From Verrucomicrobia bacterium IMCC26134 (GTDB taxonomy: Bacteria > Verrucomicrobiota > Verrucomicrobiia > Opitutales > Opitutaceae), in assembly GCA_000972765.1 (NCBI GenBank), contig CP011265.1, forward strand, positions 1 to 64,000: DNA of 64,000 nt, read 5' to 3'. A program made the position numbers and the translations under genes. Shown piece by piece: positions 1 to 7,870 of this stretch (the stretch's first letter is position 1; each line of letters starts with the position of its first letter). Below the pieces are notes generated by a model that was given only the letters and a program-made list of their open reading frames with translations, did no database searches and had not been told where the DNA came from.

Positions 1-1374
1 ATGCTTGTAACGTCCGTCAGTCCCGGCCTTTGGGAATCCGCAAAAGCCGATCTTCGGGGGCTCTTCCCCGAGGATGTTTTTAAACTCTGGTTTGACCCGA
101 TTGTATGCGTGGAGGCCACCCCCGAGCAAATGACGCTTGGCGTGCCCAACGATTTTGCCGCCATTTGGATCAACGATAACTATATCGACCTCATTCAGCA
201 GCGCCTTCGCCTGACTTCCGGCCGCGAGATGGCGGTCAAACTTCGCAAGATCGCCGCCGATTCCTCCGCTGGCACTCTCTTATCCACGCCCCGGCCTCGT
301 CCTGCCGCTCCCCGCCGGGTTATCCGCGTCGAGGACCGCCCGATCCAGAATTCCTCCCTCAACCCGCGTAACACTTTCGAGACTTTCGTGGTCGGTGATA
401 ACAACCAGATGGCCGCCGCCGCTGCTCGCGCCGTTGCCGATGCCCCCGGTCAGTCCTACAATCCGCTCTTCCTCTACGGCGAGACCGGTCTCGGCAAGAC
501 CCACCTCATGCATGCCATCGGGCATGCCGTCCTGCAGCGCCGCCCCGATACCCGCGTAGCTTATCTTTCCGCCGAGAAGTTCACCAACGACTTCATCCAG
601 GCCATCCAGGAAAACGGTCTCATCAAGTTTCGCCAACGCTACCGCCATGTGGATGTCCTCCTGATCGACGACATTCAGTTCCTCGCCGGCAAGGAGCGCA
701 GCCAGGAGGAGTTTTTCCACACGTTCAACGATCTCCACGGCACCGGCAAACAGATCGTCATCTCCAGCGACCGCCGTGCCTCCGAGATCGAGAAACTCGA
801 GGCCCGGCTCGTTTCCCGCTTTGAGTGGGGACTGCCCGCCGACATACAACCGCCTGATTTCGAGACCCGGCTGGCCATCTTGCGCACCAAGGCAGCCGCC
901 ATGAAGTGCGACCTGCCCGCGCCCATCGCCGCCTTCATTGCGCAGCACATCTCGCGCAACATCCGCCGTCTCGAAGGTGCGCTCCTCAAGGTCGCCTCCC
1001 ACACCCAGCTCACCGGCAAGCCCCTCGATCTGCCTGCCGTTGAGATGCTCCTCAAGGACGTGCTCATGGAGCAGGCGCAAAACCAGCTCACGCTCGAGGT
1101 CATCCAGAAGCGGGTCGCCGATCATTTTCAGATCCGCTACAGCGACATGACCAGCAAGCGTCGCCCCAACAATATCGCCATCCCCCGCCAGATCGCGATG
1201 TATCTCACCCGCACGCTCATCGCCAAACATTCCCTCCAAGATATCGGTGATGCCTTCGGCGGCCGGGACCACGGCACGGTTATTCACGCCTGCAAAGCCG
1301 TGGATAACATGATCGCTCAGGATGCCCACATGCGCGGCCAGATCGAGTTCCTCCGCAACGCCCTGAGCCGCTGA
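1..1374 (+). CDS. dnaA: Chromosomal replication initiator protein DnaA
   Basis: DnaA binds DnaA boxes at the origin, melts DNA and loads the helicase. The 457-residue product has the full family layout: an N-terminal interaction domain (about 1-80), a variable linker, an AAA+ domain from about 125 with Walker A GETGLGKT at 160-167 and Walker B LLIDDIQ, and a C-terminal helix-turn-helix with the signature GGRDHGTVIHACK. Length is typical. The window begins at its ATG, so upstream sequence and promoter are not visible; this suggests the assembly was rotated to start at dnaA. A near-consensus DnaA box (TTATCCACG) lies inside the gene at 280-288, but single copies in coding sequence are not evidence of an origin. 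Confidence 0.98.
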   Translation: MLVTSVSPGLWESAKADLRGLFPEDVFKLWFDPIVCVEATPEQMTLGVPNDFAAIWINDNYIDLIQQRLRLTSGREMAVKLRKIAADSSAGTLLSTPRPRPAAPRRVIRVEDRPIQNSSLNPRNTFETFVVGDNNQMAAAAARAVADAPGQSYNPLFLYGETGLGKTHLMHAIGHAVLQRRPDTRVAYLSAEKFTNDFIQAIQENGLIKFRQRYRHVDVLLIDDIQFLAGKERSQEEFFHTFNDLHGTGKQIVISSDRRASEIEKLEARLVSRFEWGLPADIQPPDFETRLAILRTKAAAMKCDLPAPIAAFIAQHISRNIRRLEGALLKVASHTQLTGKPLDLPAVEMLLKDVLMEQAQNQLTLEVIQKRVADHFQIRYSDMTSKRRPNNIAIPRQIAMYLTRTLIAKHSLQDIGDAFGGRDHGTVIHACKAVDNMIAQDAHMRGQIEFLRNALSR

Positions 1375-1380
1375 GCCTGA

Positions 1381-1406
1381 CTGCAGCGTTTCTCCCCACG
1401 CTGCAG
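1381..1406 (+). terminator. Hairpin just after dnaA, possible terminator
   Basis: A perfect 8-base inverted repeat, CTGCAGCG at 1381-1388 and CGCTGCAG at 1399-1406, with a 10-base loop, starts seven bases after the dnaA stop codon. There is no T-run behind it, so intrinsic termination is uncertain; it could be a Rho-type end or a 3-prime stabilising stem. Confidence 0.4.
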
Positions 1407-1729
1407 CGACTAAATGCTTCGGCCTGGGGTTTGTTGCCTATTCCGCGCTTTGGGCCTCGTCCTGCTCCGTGCCGTGTGCTGACTCGTTACTTGTCCCGCC
1501 GGCGCAGGAAAATGCAGGCGCGGCAGACAGCGACCAAAATTAGACCAATACTTTTGCACTAACCCAGTTTAGATTTTTAAGAATTAAATGCGAAGGTTAC
1601 CCCTGATTTCCGCATAATGCCCCGGTTAAAGCAGGGACCCGATGACGTCCTTGTGCGGAACGCCATCTGCTAATGGGGCCCACTCCTAGTCCCATCTTAT
1701 CCATTCAAGCATCGCCCCCTAATCATTCC
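1407..1729. other. Intergenic region after dnaA
   Basis: About 320 bases without a gene. The second half is clearly more AT-rich than its surroundings (roughly 1545-1600, around TTTAGATTTTTAAGAATTAAAT) and probably holds the promoter of the permease-kinase gene. Only one loose DnaA-box-like word (TTATCCATT near 1698) is present and there is no box cluster, so there is no good case for oriC here; the origin more likely lies upstream of dnaA, outside the window. Confidence 0.5.
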
Positions 1730-4700
1730 ATGCAAACCGCCGCCACTAGCCATGTAAACGAAACCGTGCTTGGTGCGCAGCGGCCCCATCCGCGCAAGAT
1801 CGGCTGGATCGGAACGACGGCGATGGCGATGGGCGGCAGCAATCAAAGCCTGTTTTTGATGACGGCGCTGTTCGTCGGTCAGGGCGCCATCCCGGGCCAA
1901 GGGAGCGCGGCGGTGCCGCTCTTGATTATCGGCTTGTTGCTCAGTTGGGCGGCGGCGCCCGGCTGGCTCGAGCTCGTTCTGATGTATCCGAATCGGGTGG
2001 GTGGTATCGCGGCGACCTGTGCAGAGGCTTTCAAGCCCTACAGCCCGGTGCTGGCGAATCTTACCGGCGTTTGCTATTGGTGGGGCTGGGTTCCCACTTG
2101 CGGCCTCACGGCCTTGCTCTCCTCGGCGGCGATCCACGCATGGTATCTGCCCTCCATTCCCATTCCAGTCATGGCCTGCGGCATCGTCCTCGCCTTTACC
2201 GCGGTCAATCTCTGCGGAGTAAAGTGGGCCGCCCGCTTCGCCATCCCCATCGCGTCAATGTCGGCGCTGCTGGCCTTTATTTCATCCCTGGCGCCGATCC
2301 TTTCCGGGACGGTCGATTGGCATCGGGCCTTCGACTTCCACCTGACCTTGCCTTTTCCCGGTTGGTTTGGCGCGCTGACAAGCGCCATGGCCGGTCTTTA
2401 TTTGATCGGTTTCGCGGCCCCTGCTTTTGAAGCGGCGACCTGTCACGTAGGCGAGACGATCAATCCGGAGAAAAACGTGCCTCGCGCGATGCTTGCCAGC
2501 GCGCTGATGGCCTCGGTTTATTTTCTCGTTCTGCCCCTCATCTGGCTGGGCGCGCTCGGCTCCGAGGAGCTTGGCAAGGATCTCATGCTCGTGCTGGGGC
2601 CGACCTTTGCCCCCGTGCTGGGCAGCGCGGCAAAAGCTGCGGCGATCTGGTTCATGATGTTTAATATGCTTCACGGCACCTTGCAGCCGTTGGCGGGCGC
2701 GGCCCGCACTCTTGCCCAGTTGGCTGATGACGGTCTGCTGCCGGAGTTTCTATCCAAGCGCTCCGCCAACGACACGCCTTGGGTCGCGACCTGCCTGACG
2801 GCTGCGTTCTCCATTTGGTTTCTTCTGATTGGCGATCCGCTTTGGCTGATCGCGTCGGCAAACTTCACCTATCTGATCAGCATCGGCCTGCCGAGCGTCG
2901 CGGTATGGCTTTTGCGCTCTGACCAGCCTCACCTTCATCGTCCCTATCGTGCGCCCCGCGGCACCATCATGCTTGGCGTGCTGGCTGCGGTGGCCTGGGG
3001 TGTGTCGGCGGTTTTCGGGTTCCAACAATTCGGCCTGCCCACCGTGCTTATCGGTCTTGTCTTCGCTTATTCCGGTTCCGCTTTGTATGCGTGGCGCAAA
3101 TACTCGGATCGCCGCAAGGCCGGTCTCCCCGGCGTCGCGCGCTCGCTGCACGTCAAACTCACCGGCGCCATGCTGCTCGTGCTTGTTTTGGACGGCGCCG
3201 GCTATCTCATCGCCGTCGGCAGCGTGGCCCACGATGAAATCGCCAAGCTCGCCCTGCTGGAGGATATTTTTGTGGCGGTGGCCATGCTCACTATTTCAGT
3301 CGGACTGGTGCTTCCCGGTATGATCGCGCACTCTGCGGTCGAGGTTTCGGGCGCGGCCAAGCGGCTCACTACGGGCACCTTGGCGGACTTTTCCACCGCC
3401 ATGCAGGCGCTGGGCAGGGGCGATCTCGACGCCGCCCATGCCCGGGTGGATATCCGCCCGGTGATCGTGAATTCACGCGACGAGGTGGGCGAGATGGCCG
3501 AGAGCTTCAATGTGCTTCAGGATGAAATTGCCCGCGGCGCCGACGGCCTCCATCGCGCCCGTGAGGGTCTGCGTGAAGCCCGCGACGCGCTCACCGAAAC
3601 CAATCAAAATCTGGAGCAGCGGGTCAATGAACTCGCCGCTTCGCTTCTTGAGCGTCACCGCGTCGAGATCCAGTTGCGCCAGGCCAAGGAGGCCGCCGAG
3701 AGCGCCGACCGCGCCAAGAGCGAGTTTCTCGCCATTATGAGTCACGAGATCCGCACGCCGATGAACGGCGTGCTGGGCTACGCCGATCTCCTCAAGGGGA
3801 CGCGTTTGGACGAGGAGCAAAATAGTTTTATCAACACCATCTGCGCCAGCGGCGATTCCCTTCTGGTGATCATCAACGACATTCTCGATTACTCGAAAAT
3901 CGAGTCGGGGATGTTCTCCTTGAATCTGCAGCCGATGGATGTGCGGCTCTGTTTCGAAGAAGCGATTGCGCTTTGCACCCCGGCCAAGGACAAGCCCGTC
4001 CGCCTGCGGGCGATCGTAGATCCCGCTGTTCCCGCCTGGATCGTTCAGGACTCGATTCGCATCCGCCAGATACTCGTCAATCTTATCGGCAACGCGGTTA
4101 AATTCACCCCGACGGGCGTCGTGGATGCCCGGTTGGAACTCCTCTTCACCCCCGTTGGCCTTAAGCCGGACCACTGCATGCTGCGTTTCTCCGTGATCGA
4201 CACCGGTATCGGCATCGCTCCCGAGAAAATCGAAAACCTTTTCAAGCCTTTCAGTCAGGTGGACACCTCCTCGACCCGCCAATACGGCGGCACCGGTCTC
4301 GGTCTGGCGATCTGCGAAAACCTGGTTAAACTCATGGGCGGCACTATCCGCGTGGAGAGCATTCAGGGGAAGGGCTCTACCTTCTCATTCGACCTTGTCG
4401 TGGCAATCTCCGCCGCGACGACAGCGAAAAAGGAATTAGACCGTGTTACTGCGCTTTCCCGGGTGTCGCCTGACCCCTCGGCCCCCTTGCGAATACTCGT
4501 GGTCGAGGATATTCCCATGAATCAGGCCCTGACCATCCGGCTACTGGCCGATTTGGGGCATCATGCGGACAAGGCGGACAATGGCCAGGAATGCCTGCAC
4601 TTGATGCAGCAGCAATCCTACGACCTGATTCTGATGGATCTCCATATGCCGTTGGTCGACGGCATCACTGCCACCCGTGAAATCCGCCGCCGCGAGCAGA

Positions 4701-4864
4701 TCAACGGCGGCAGCCAGCGGGTCCACATTTCCGCACTCACCGCGAATGTTATGCAGCGCGAGCGCGAAGCCAGCCTGGCCGCCGGTATGGATCACATCCT
4801 CGCAAAACCAATTCGATCCGAGGATCTCCGTGCTTTGCTCAGTAAACTCCGTCGATCCGTTTGA
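1730..4864 (+). CDS. APC-family permease fused to hybrid histidine kinase
   Basis: One long protein joins an amino acid/polyamine/organocation-type permease to a complete hybrid sensor kinase. Numbering from the upstream ATG at 1673: residues about 30-520 are a multi-pass permease, followed by two more membrane segments (about 495-560), a HAMP-like stretch, a coiled coil (about 600-680), HisKA with the phospho-accepting His691 in MSHEIRTPMNG, a HATPase with N, G1 and G2 boxes (NLIGNAVKF, DTGIGIA, GGTGLGLAI), and a REC domain with Asp989 in LILMDLHMP. The ATG at 1730 begins MQTAATSH and is preferred; neither start has a clear ribosome-binding site. Permease-kinase fusions are known from CbrA, which uses an SLC5-type permease; this one looks APC-like. 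Its position near eutBC suggests it may sense an amine, which is inference. No DNA-binding response regulator is adjacent. Confidence 0.9.
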   Translation: MQTAATSHVNETVLGAQRPHPRKIGWIGTTAMAMGGSNQSLFLMTALFVGQGAIPGQGSAAVPLLIIGLLLSWAAAPGWLELVLMYPNRVGGIAATCAEAFKPYSPVLANLTGVCYWWGWVPTCGLTALLSSAAIHAWYLPSIPIPVMACGIVLAFTAVNLCGVKWAARFAIPIASMSALLAFISSLAPILSGTVDWHRAFDFHLTLPFPGWFGALTSAMAGLYLIGFAAPAFEAATCHVGETINPEKNVPRAMLASALMASVYFLVLPLIWLGALGSEELGKDLMLVLGPTFAPVLGSAAKAAAIWFMMFNMLHGTLQPLAGAARTLAQLADDGLLPEFLSKRSANDTPWVATCLTAAFSIWFLLIGDPLWLIASANFTYLISIGLPSVAVWLLRSDQPHLHRPYRAPRGTIMLGVLAAVAWGVSAVFGFQQFGLPTVLIGLVFAYSGSALYAWRKYSDRRKAGLPGVARSLHVKLTGAMLLVLVLDGAGYLIAVGSVAHDEIAKLALLEDIFVAVAMLTISVGLVLPGMIAHSAVEVSGAAKRLTTGTLADFSTAMQALGRGDLDAAHARVDIRPVIVNSRDEVGEMAESFNVLQDEIARGADGLHRAREGLREARDALTETNQNLEQRVNELAASLLERHRVEIQLRQAKEAAESADRAKSEFLAIMSHEIRTPMNGVLGYADLLKGTRLDEEQNSFINTICASGDSLLVIINDILDYSKIESGMFSLNLQPMDVRLCFEEAIALCTPAKDKPVRLRAIVDPAVPAWIVQDSIRIRQILVNLIGNAVKFTPTGVVDARLELLFTPVGLKPDHCMLRFSVIDTGIGIAPEKIENLFKPFSQVDTSSTRQYGGTGLGLAICENLVKLMGGTIRVESIQGKGSTFSFDLVVAISAATTAKKELDRVTALSRVSPDPSAPLRILVVEDIPMNQALTIRLLADLGHHADKADNGQECLHLMQQQSYDLILMDLHMPLVDGITATREIRRREQINGGSQRVHISALTANVMQREREASLAAGMDHILAKPIRSEDLRALLSKLRRSV

Positions 4865-4933
4865 TCGGTGGTATCGCGCCGCCCGCCTGCTTTGGCCGGA
4901 ATCAGTCTTCATATTGCCTCATCCTCCATCCCC

Positions 4934-5212
4934 ATGCCCCGTTCATTGACCGAAACCCAGATCGCCAGCCTCTCGGAGCCTGTTTTTAGAGGACGCAAAA
5001 TCGAAGCCATCAAGCTTCACCGCGAGCTGACCGGGATGGGACTCAAGGAGTCCAGGGAAGCGGTCGAAGAGCTCGAGCTATCCCTGCGCGCCTCTTCGCC
5101 GGACAAATTCGTCGCCGGTCCGCAGGGAAAGGGCTGCATGGGCGTGATTGTCTTCGGCCTGATGTGTTGCGCTCTGGCCACGCCTTGGCTGGCCTCTCGC
5201 TTTTTCGTCTGA
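4934..5212 (+). CDS. Small protein with ribosomal L7/L12 C-terminal-like domain and membrane tail
   Basis: A 92-residue protein starting MPRSLTETQ. Its middle, KIEAIKLHRELTGMGLKESREAVEEL, closely follows the L7/L12 C-terminal fold signature (helix-loop-helix with GLKEAK-like turn). In true L7/L12 this domain contacts translation GTPases. Here it is followed by a hydrophobic stretch (GVIVFGLMCCALATPWLASRFFV) that looks like a single membrane segment, so it is not the ribosomal stalk protein. Such free-standing domains occur in many bacteria without known function. The gene sits 69 bases after the permease-kinase and its end overlaps the open frame of the next gene. An upstream in-frame ATG at 4868 exists but adds residues without family resemblance. 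Confidence 0.65.
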   Translation: MPRSLTETQIASLSEPVFRGRKIEAIKLHRELTGMGLKESREAVEELELSLRASSPDKFVAGPQGKGCMGVIVFGLMCCALATPWLASRFFV

Positions 5213-5319
5213 GCAGTCGGCGAAGCCGTCTGCAGGCAGCGGCGCCAGGGTGGCTTCCGATCTTCTGCATTTGTCGCTCGCGACGGTTTTCGCTCGTTAC
5301 TTTTCAGCAGCTACAGCCA

Positions 5320-6708
5320 GTGTGCATATCCTTGGAAGCCGCCTTTACATCATCGCAATCGCTTGCCCCTTTCGCGCCTGACGTCGAGGATCAGAAGGTA
5401 TGGCTTGATCATTTGGAGCCGGTGAAACTCTCGCCCGGCGACACGCTCTTTCGTCAGGGCGCCGCCGCCGACAGTATTTACTTTATCGAATCCGGCCAGC
5501 TTTCCATCTGGCTCGAACTGCCCGGGGCTGGACGCGTGAAGCTTCGCGATCTGGGTCCCGGACACTGCCTCGGGGAGATGGCGCTCTACCGCCAGGAACC
5601 CCGCGGCGCCACGGTGGAGGCCGGCTCGTATGCTTGCCTCTGGCGGCTTACCGCCCCCCGGCTGGCTTTGCTCGAGCGTGTCGCTCCCGCAATGGCCTCC
5701 GCGATGCACCGTCATGTCGTCGGCCTCCTCGCCGAGCGGCTCGACCACAGCAATAAACACATCAAGGATCCGCTCGCGCGTCTGGCCCATGCCATTCGCG
5801 ACCTCGCGGAAAATCACTTCTCCGCACCCGGCACTCCTGATCCGCGTATCGCCGATGCCGCCCGGCGCCAGGACGAGGTTGGCGGCATCGCAGGTGCCGT
5901 GCAGTTTCTGCAACAGCGACTTCAGTCCTACCTTGCTGATCTTGAGCGCGCGACCTCCGCGCGCGAACAAATCGAGAGCGAGCTTCGCATCGCGGGACGC
6001 ATCCAGATGAGTTTCTTACCCGCGCCGCTTGCGCCTGCGGACGCCGCACGGGTGGATTTCGCCGCTTTTTCCCGACCGGCCCGCGAGGCGGGCGGGGACC
6101 TCTACGACGGTTTTTTTCTGGACGCGAACCGCTTCTTTTTCGTGATCGGCGATGTCTCGGGCAAGGGCGTGTCGGCCGCGCTCTTCATGGCCGTCACCGC
6201 CATGTGTCTGCGCGCTCTGGCGGCGGGCATTCATCCCGCCGGCGCCCTGCTTAACCGGGTGAATGAGCTTCTGTGCCAGCGTAATGACACCATGCAGTTC
6301 GTCACCGTGCTGGCCGGCGTGCTCGATACCGCCAGCGGCGAGTTATCATGGACGAATTGCGGTCATCCCGCCCCTGTCGTGCTGGGGATTGATGGCTCGA
6401 CCACCTGGCTCGACGATGGGCGTGGACCGCCCGCCGGAGCCTTCGATGGCGCGGACTACACGACCCAGCATCGTATCCTTCGTCGCGGCGATGTTTTGCT
6501 GCTTTACACCGATGGAGTGACCGAGGCGCTGGATCCTGATTCCGCGCTCTATGGCGAGGAGCGACTTTCGGCCTTGTTATCCGGGGCCGCTTCGGCCGAT
6601 GCCCGCGCCTGTGTGGATAGGGTCGTGAGGGATGTCGAGTCCTTCGTGCGCGGCGCTCCGCAGGCCGATGATCTGACTCTCATCGCGCTCCGCTCCATCC
6701 GGGCCTAG
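5320..6708 (+). CDS. cNMP-binding domain / PP2C SpoIIE-type phosphatase (RsbU-like)
   Basis: A soluble serine phosphatase of partner-switching systems, expected to dephosphorylate a STAS antagonist such as the one encoded next door. The N-terminal third is a cyclic-nucleotide-binding/CRP-type domain (LSPGDTLFRQGAAADSIYFIESGQLS, then GPGHCLGEMALY). A helical linker follows (ATSAREQIESELRIAGRIQ), then a PP2C domain with metal-binding motifs GGDLYDG, VIGDVSGKGVSAALFM, TNCGHPAP, LLYTDGVTEA and ADDLTLIAL. The frame is open from 5164, but the first 50 or so codons are arginine-rich, overlap the previous gene and look non-coding. GTG at 5320 or TTG at 5332 are the likely starts; neither has a good ribosome-binding site. 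It ends 11 bases from the convergent STAS gene. Confidence 0.88.
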   Translation: MCISLEAAFTSSQSLAPFAPDVEDQKVWLDHLEPVKLSPGDTLFRQGAAADSIYFIESGQLSIWLELPGAGRVKLRDLGPGHCLGEMALYRQEPRGATVEAGSYACLWRLTAPRLALLERVAPAMASAMHRHVVGLLAERLDHSNKHIKDPLARLAHAIRDLAENHFSAPGTPDPRIADAARRQDEVGGIAGAVQFLQQRLQSYLADLERATSAREQIESELRIAGRIQMSFLPAPLAPADAARVDFAAFSRPAREAGGDLYDGFFLDANRFFFVIGDVSGKGVSAALFMAVTAMCLRALAAGIHPAGALLNRVNELLCQRNDTMQFVTVLAGVLDTASGELSWTNCGHPAPVVLGIDGSTTWLDDGRGPPAGAFDGADYTTQHRILRRGDVLLLYTDGVTEALDPDSALYGEERLSALLSGAASADARACVDRVVRDVESFVRGAPQADDLTLIALRSIRA

Positions 6709-6719
6709 CAGCGCGGGGT

Positions 6720-7049
6720 TCAGACGCCTCCGTCCACCACCGACTGGACAGTGTTCACGATTTTGAAAACGCGGCCCAATCCGGCGATATCGAAGAAACG
6801 CCTGACCGGTTCGCTCATAGCGGCGAGCACGAAACGCCCCTGGTTTGCGGTCTGTTGTTTCAGGCCCACCATCAGGGCGCGAAAACCGGAACTCGCCACG
6901 TATTCGATCTCGGTGAAATCAAGAACCACCGAGCCTCCAGTCAGCAGCGGTAGCAATGCCGCTTCCAGTTCCGCCGCCCCCGTGTTGTCCAGTTTGCCAA
7001 CCAGGGTCAGCACTACCCATGAACCTTGTTCGGATTTCGTTATTTGCAT
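6720..7049 (-). CDS. STAS-domain anti-sigma factor antagonist (RsbV/SpoIIAA-like)
   Basis: A 109-residue stand-alone STAS protein. In partner switching the dephosphorylated antagonist binds the HATPase kinase and frees that kinase's other partner. The sequence follows SpoIIAA throughout: LVGKLDNTGAAELE, VVLDFTEIEYVASSGFRALM and RRFFDIAGLGRVFKI. By alignment the phospho-acceptor is Ser53 (SpoIIAA Ser58); the Asp just before it in SpoIIAA is Ala52 here. It is convergent with the PP2C phosphatase and lies 91 bases downstream of the RsbW-like gene on the same strand, so the three probably work together. Confidence 0.92.
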   Translation of the reverse strand: MQITKSEQGSWVVLTLVGKLDNTGAAELEAALLPLLTGGSVVLDFTEIEYVASSGFRALMVGLKQQTANQGRFVLAAMSEPVRRFFDIAGLGRVFKIVNTVQSVVDGGV

Positions 7050-7140
7050 AGTGATTAAAGTGAGGGTGCGAACGCCGTCCTTAGGTTTAACGCTTTTTCC
7101 AATCGCAATGCAACCTTGGCGCGGCGGTGTATTGCCACGT

Positions 7141-7593
7141 TTAGGTAACGGCGTAGCCGCCCCCTTCGGTTTCGTCCGCCGGTTTGCGCCGGCATCGCAA
7201 GGTGAGCACGTTCCGGGTGCCGCGCCTTTCGTAATCGACTGAATCCATCAGGTTTTTAACCAAATGAATTCCCAGCCCTCCGATGGGTCGTTTTTCCAAG
7301 GGCAGGGTTGTGTCCACCTCGGCGCGAGTCAGCGGATCAAACGCAACCGCCTCGTCCGACACCTCGGCCCTCACATAGTCGCCCTCCAAGGTGAGCGAGA
7401 CGGTGAAGTGCCTGGTCGCGCCTCCCTCGCCGTAGCCGTGCACGATCACGTTCAGCGCCACCTCCTCAAGCGCCACTTGAAGGTTCCCTCTCACCCTCGG
7501 CGATAAGTCCTGTTGGTCGGCGAACCGGTCCAGCCACTGCGACAGACCTTCGACTTCGCGCCGGTCATTTTTGAGTTGCAGGGTTTGGGTCAT
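7141..7593 (-). CDS. RsbW-like serine kinase / anti-sigma factor (HATPase_c_2)
   Basis: A 150-residue GHKL ATPase of the RsbW/SpoIIAB type, which phosphorylates its STAS antagonist and sequesters a sigma factor or other target. It shows the N box (VALEEVALNVIVHGYGEGG), a degenerate G1 box (DEAVAFDP) and the G2 box (IGGLGIHLVKNLMD). The start at MTQTLQLKND is chosen because the longer frame to 7722 adds an arginine- and serine-rich stretch unlike the family. It is the upstream member of a two-gene minus-strand pair with the STAS protein. No sigma factor gene is visible nearby, so the final target is unknown. Confidence 0.88.
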   Translation of the reverse strand: MTQTLQLKNDRREVEGLSQWLDRFADQQDLSPRVRGNLQVALEEVALNVIVHGYGEGGATRHFTVSLTLEGDYVRAEVSDEAVAFDPLTRAEVDTTLPLEKRPIGGLGIHLVKNLMDSVDYERRGTRNVLTLRCRRKPADETEGGGYAVT

Positions 7594-7870
7594 GGAGGGA
7601 CGTGGAGTCGCCGTGGGACGGGTCTTCCAGCTTGGCATAATCAACCAGCGCCTCCGGCGATCGTCCAATCCCGAATCGTTTCGTTTGCTCGTTGTAACGT
7701 CTCTTTTACGCGGACTGCTCATGCCCTTTCTCAGGCCGCTTCACCACGGCCGGTTGTGGGGCGCCTGGAAGGGTGGCCCGCCAACGTCATCCAGCACGGG
7801 CGGTAAGCTCGTAGTTCGCGACCGTCACCTGCGCCCTCGCCTAAGCCCGACTTACGCGTTTTGTTGAGGC

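Noticed and set aside
280-325. DnaA-box-like words TTATCCACG and TTATCCGCG inside dnaA
   Set aside because: Only two loose copies, both in coding sequence, with no AT-rich unwinding region next to them. Not evidence of an origin.
1375-1729. Possible replication origin downstream of dnaA
   Set aside because: AT-rich patch is present but there is no cluster of DnaA boxes.
5164-5319. N-terminal extension of the cNMP-PP2C phosphatase
   Set aside because: Arg/Ser/Leu-rich, overlaps the previous gene, and precedes a complete cNMP domain; more likely untranslated.
7571-7867. Open frame of 98 codons between the RsbW-like gene and eutB
   Set aside because: No domain, overlaps the RsbW-like gene start, poor codon pattern.
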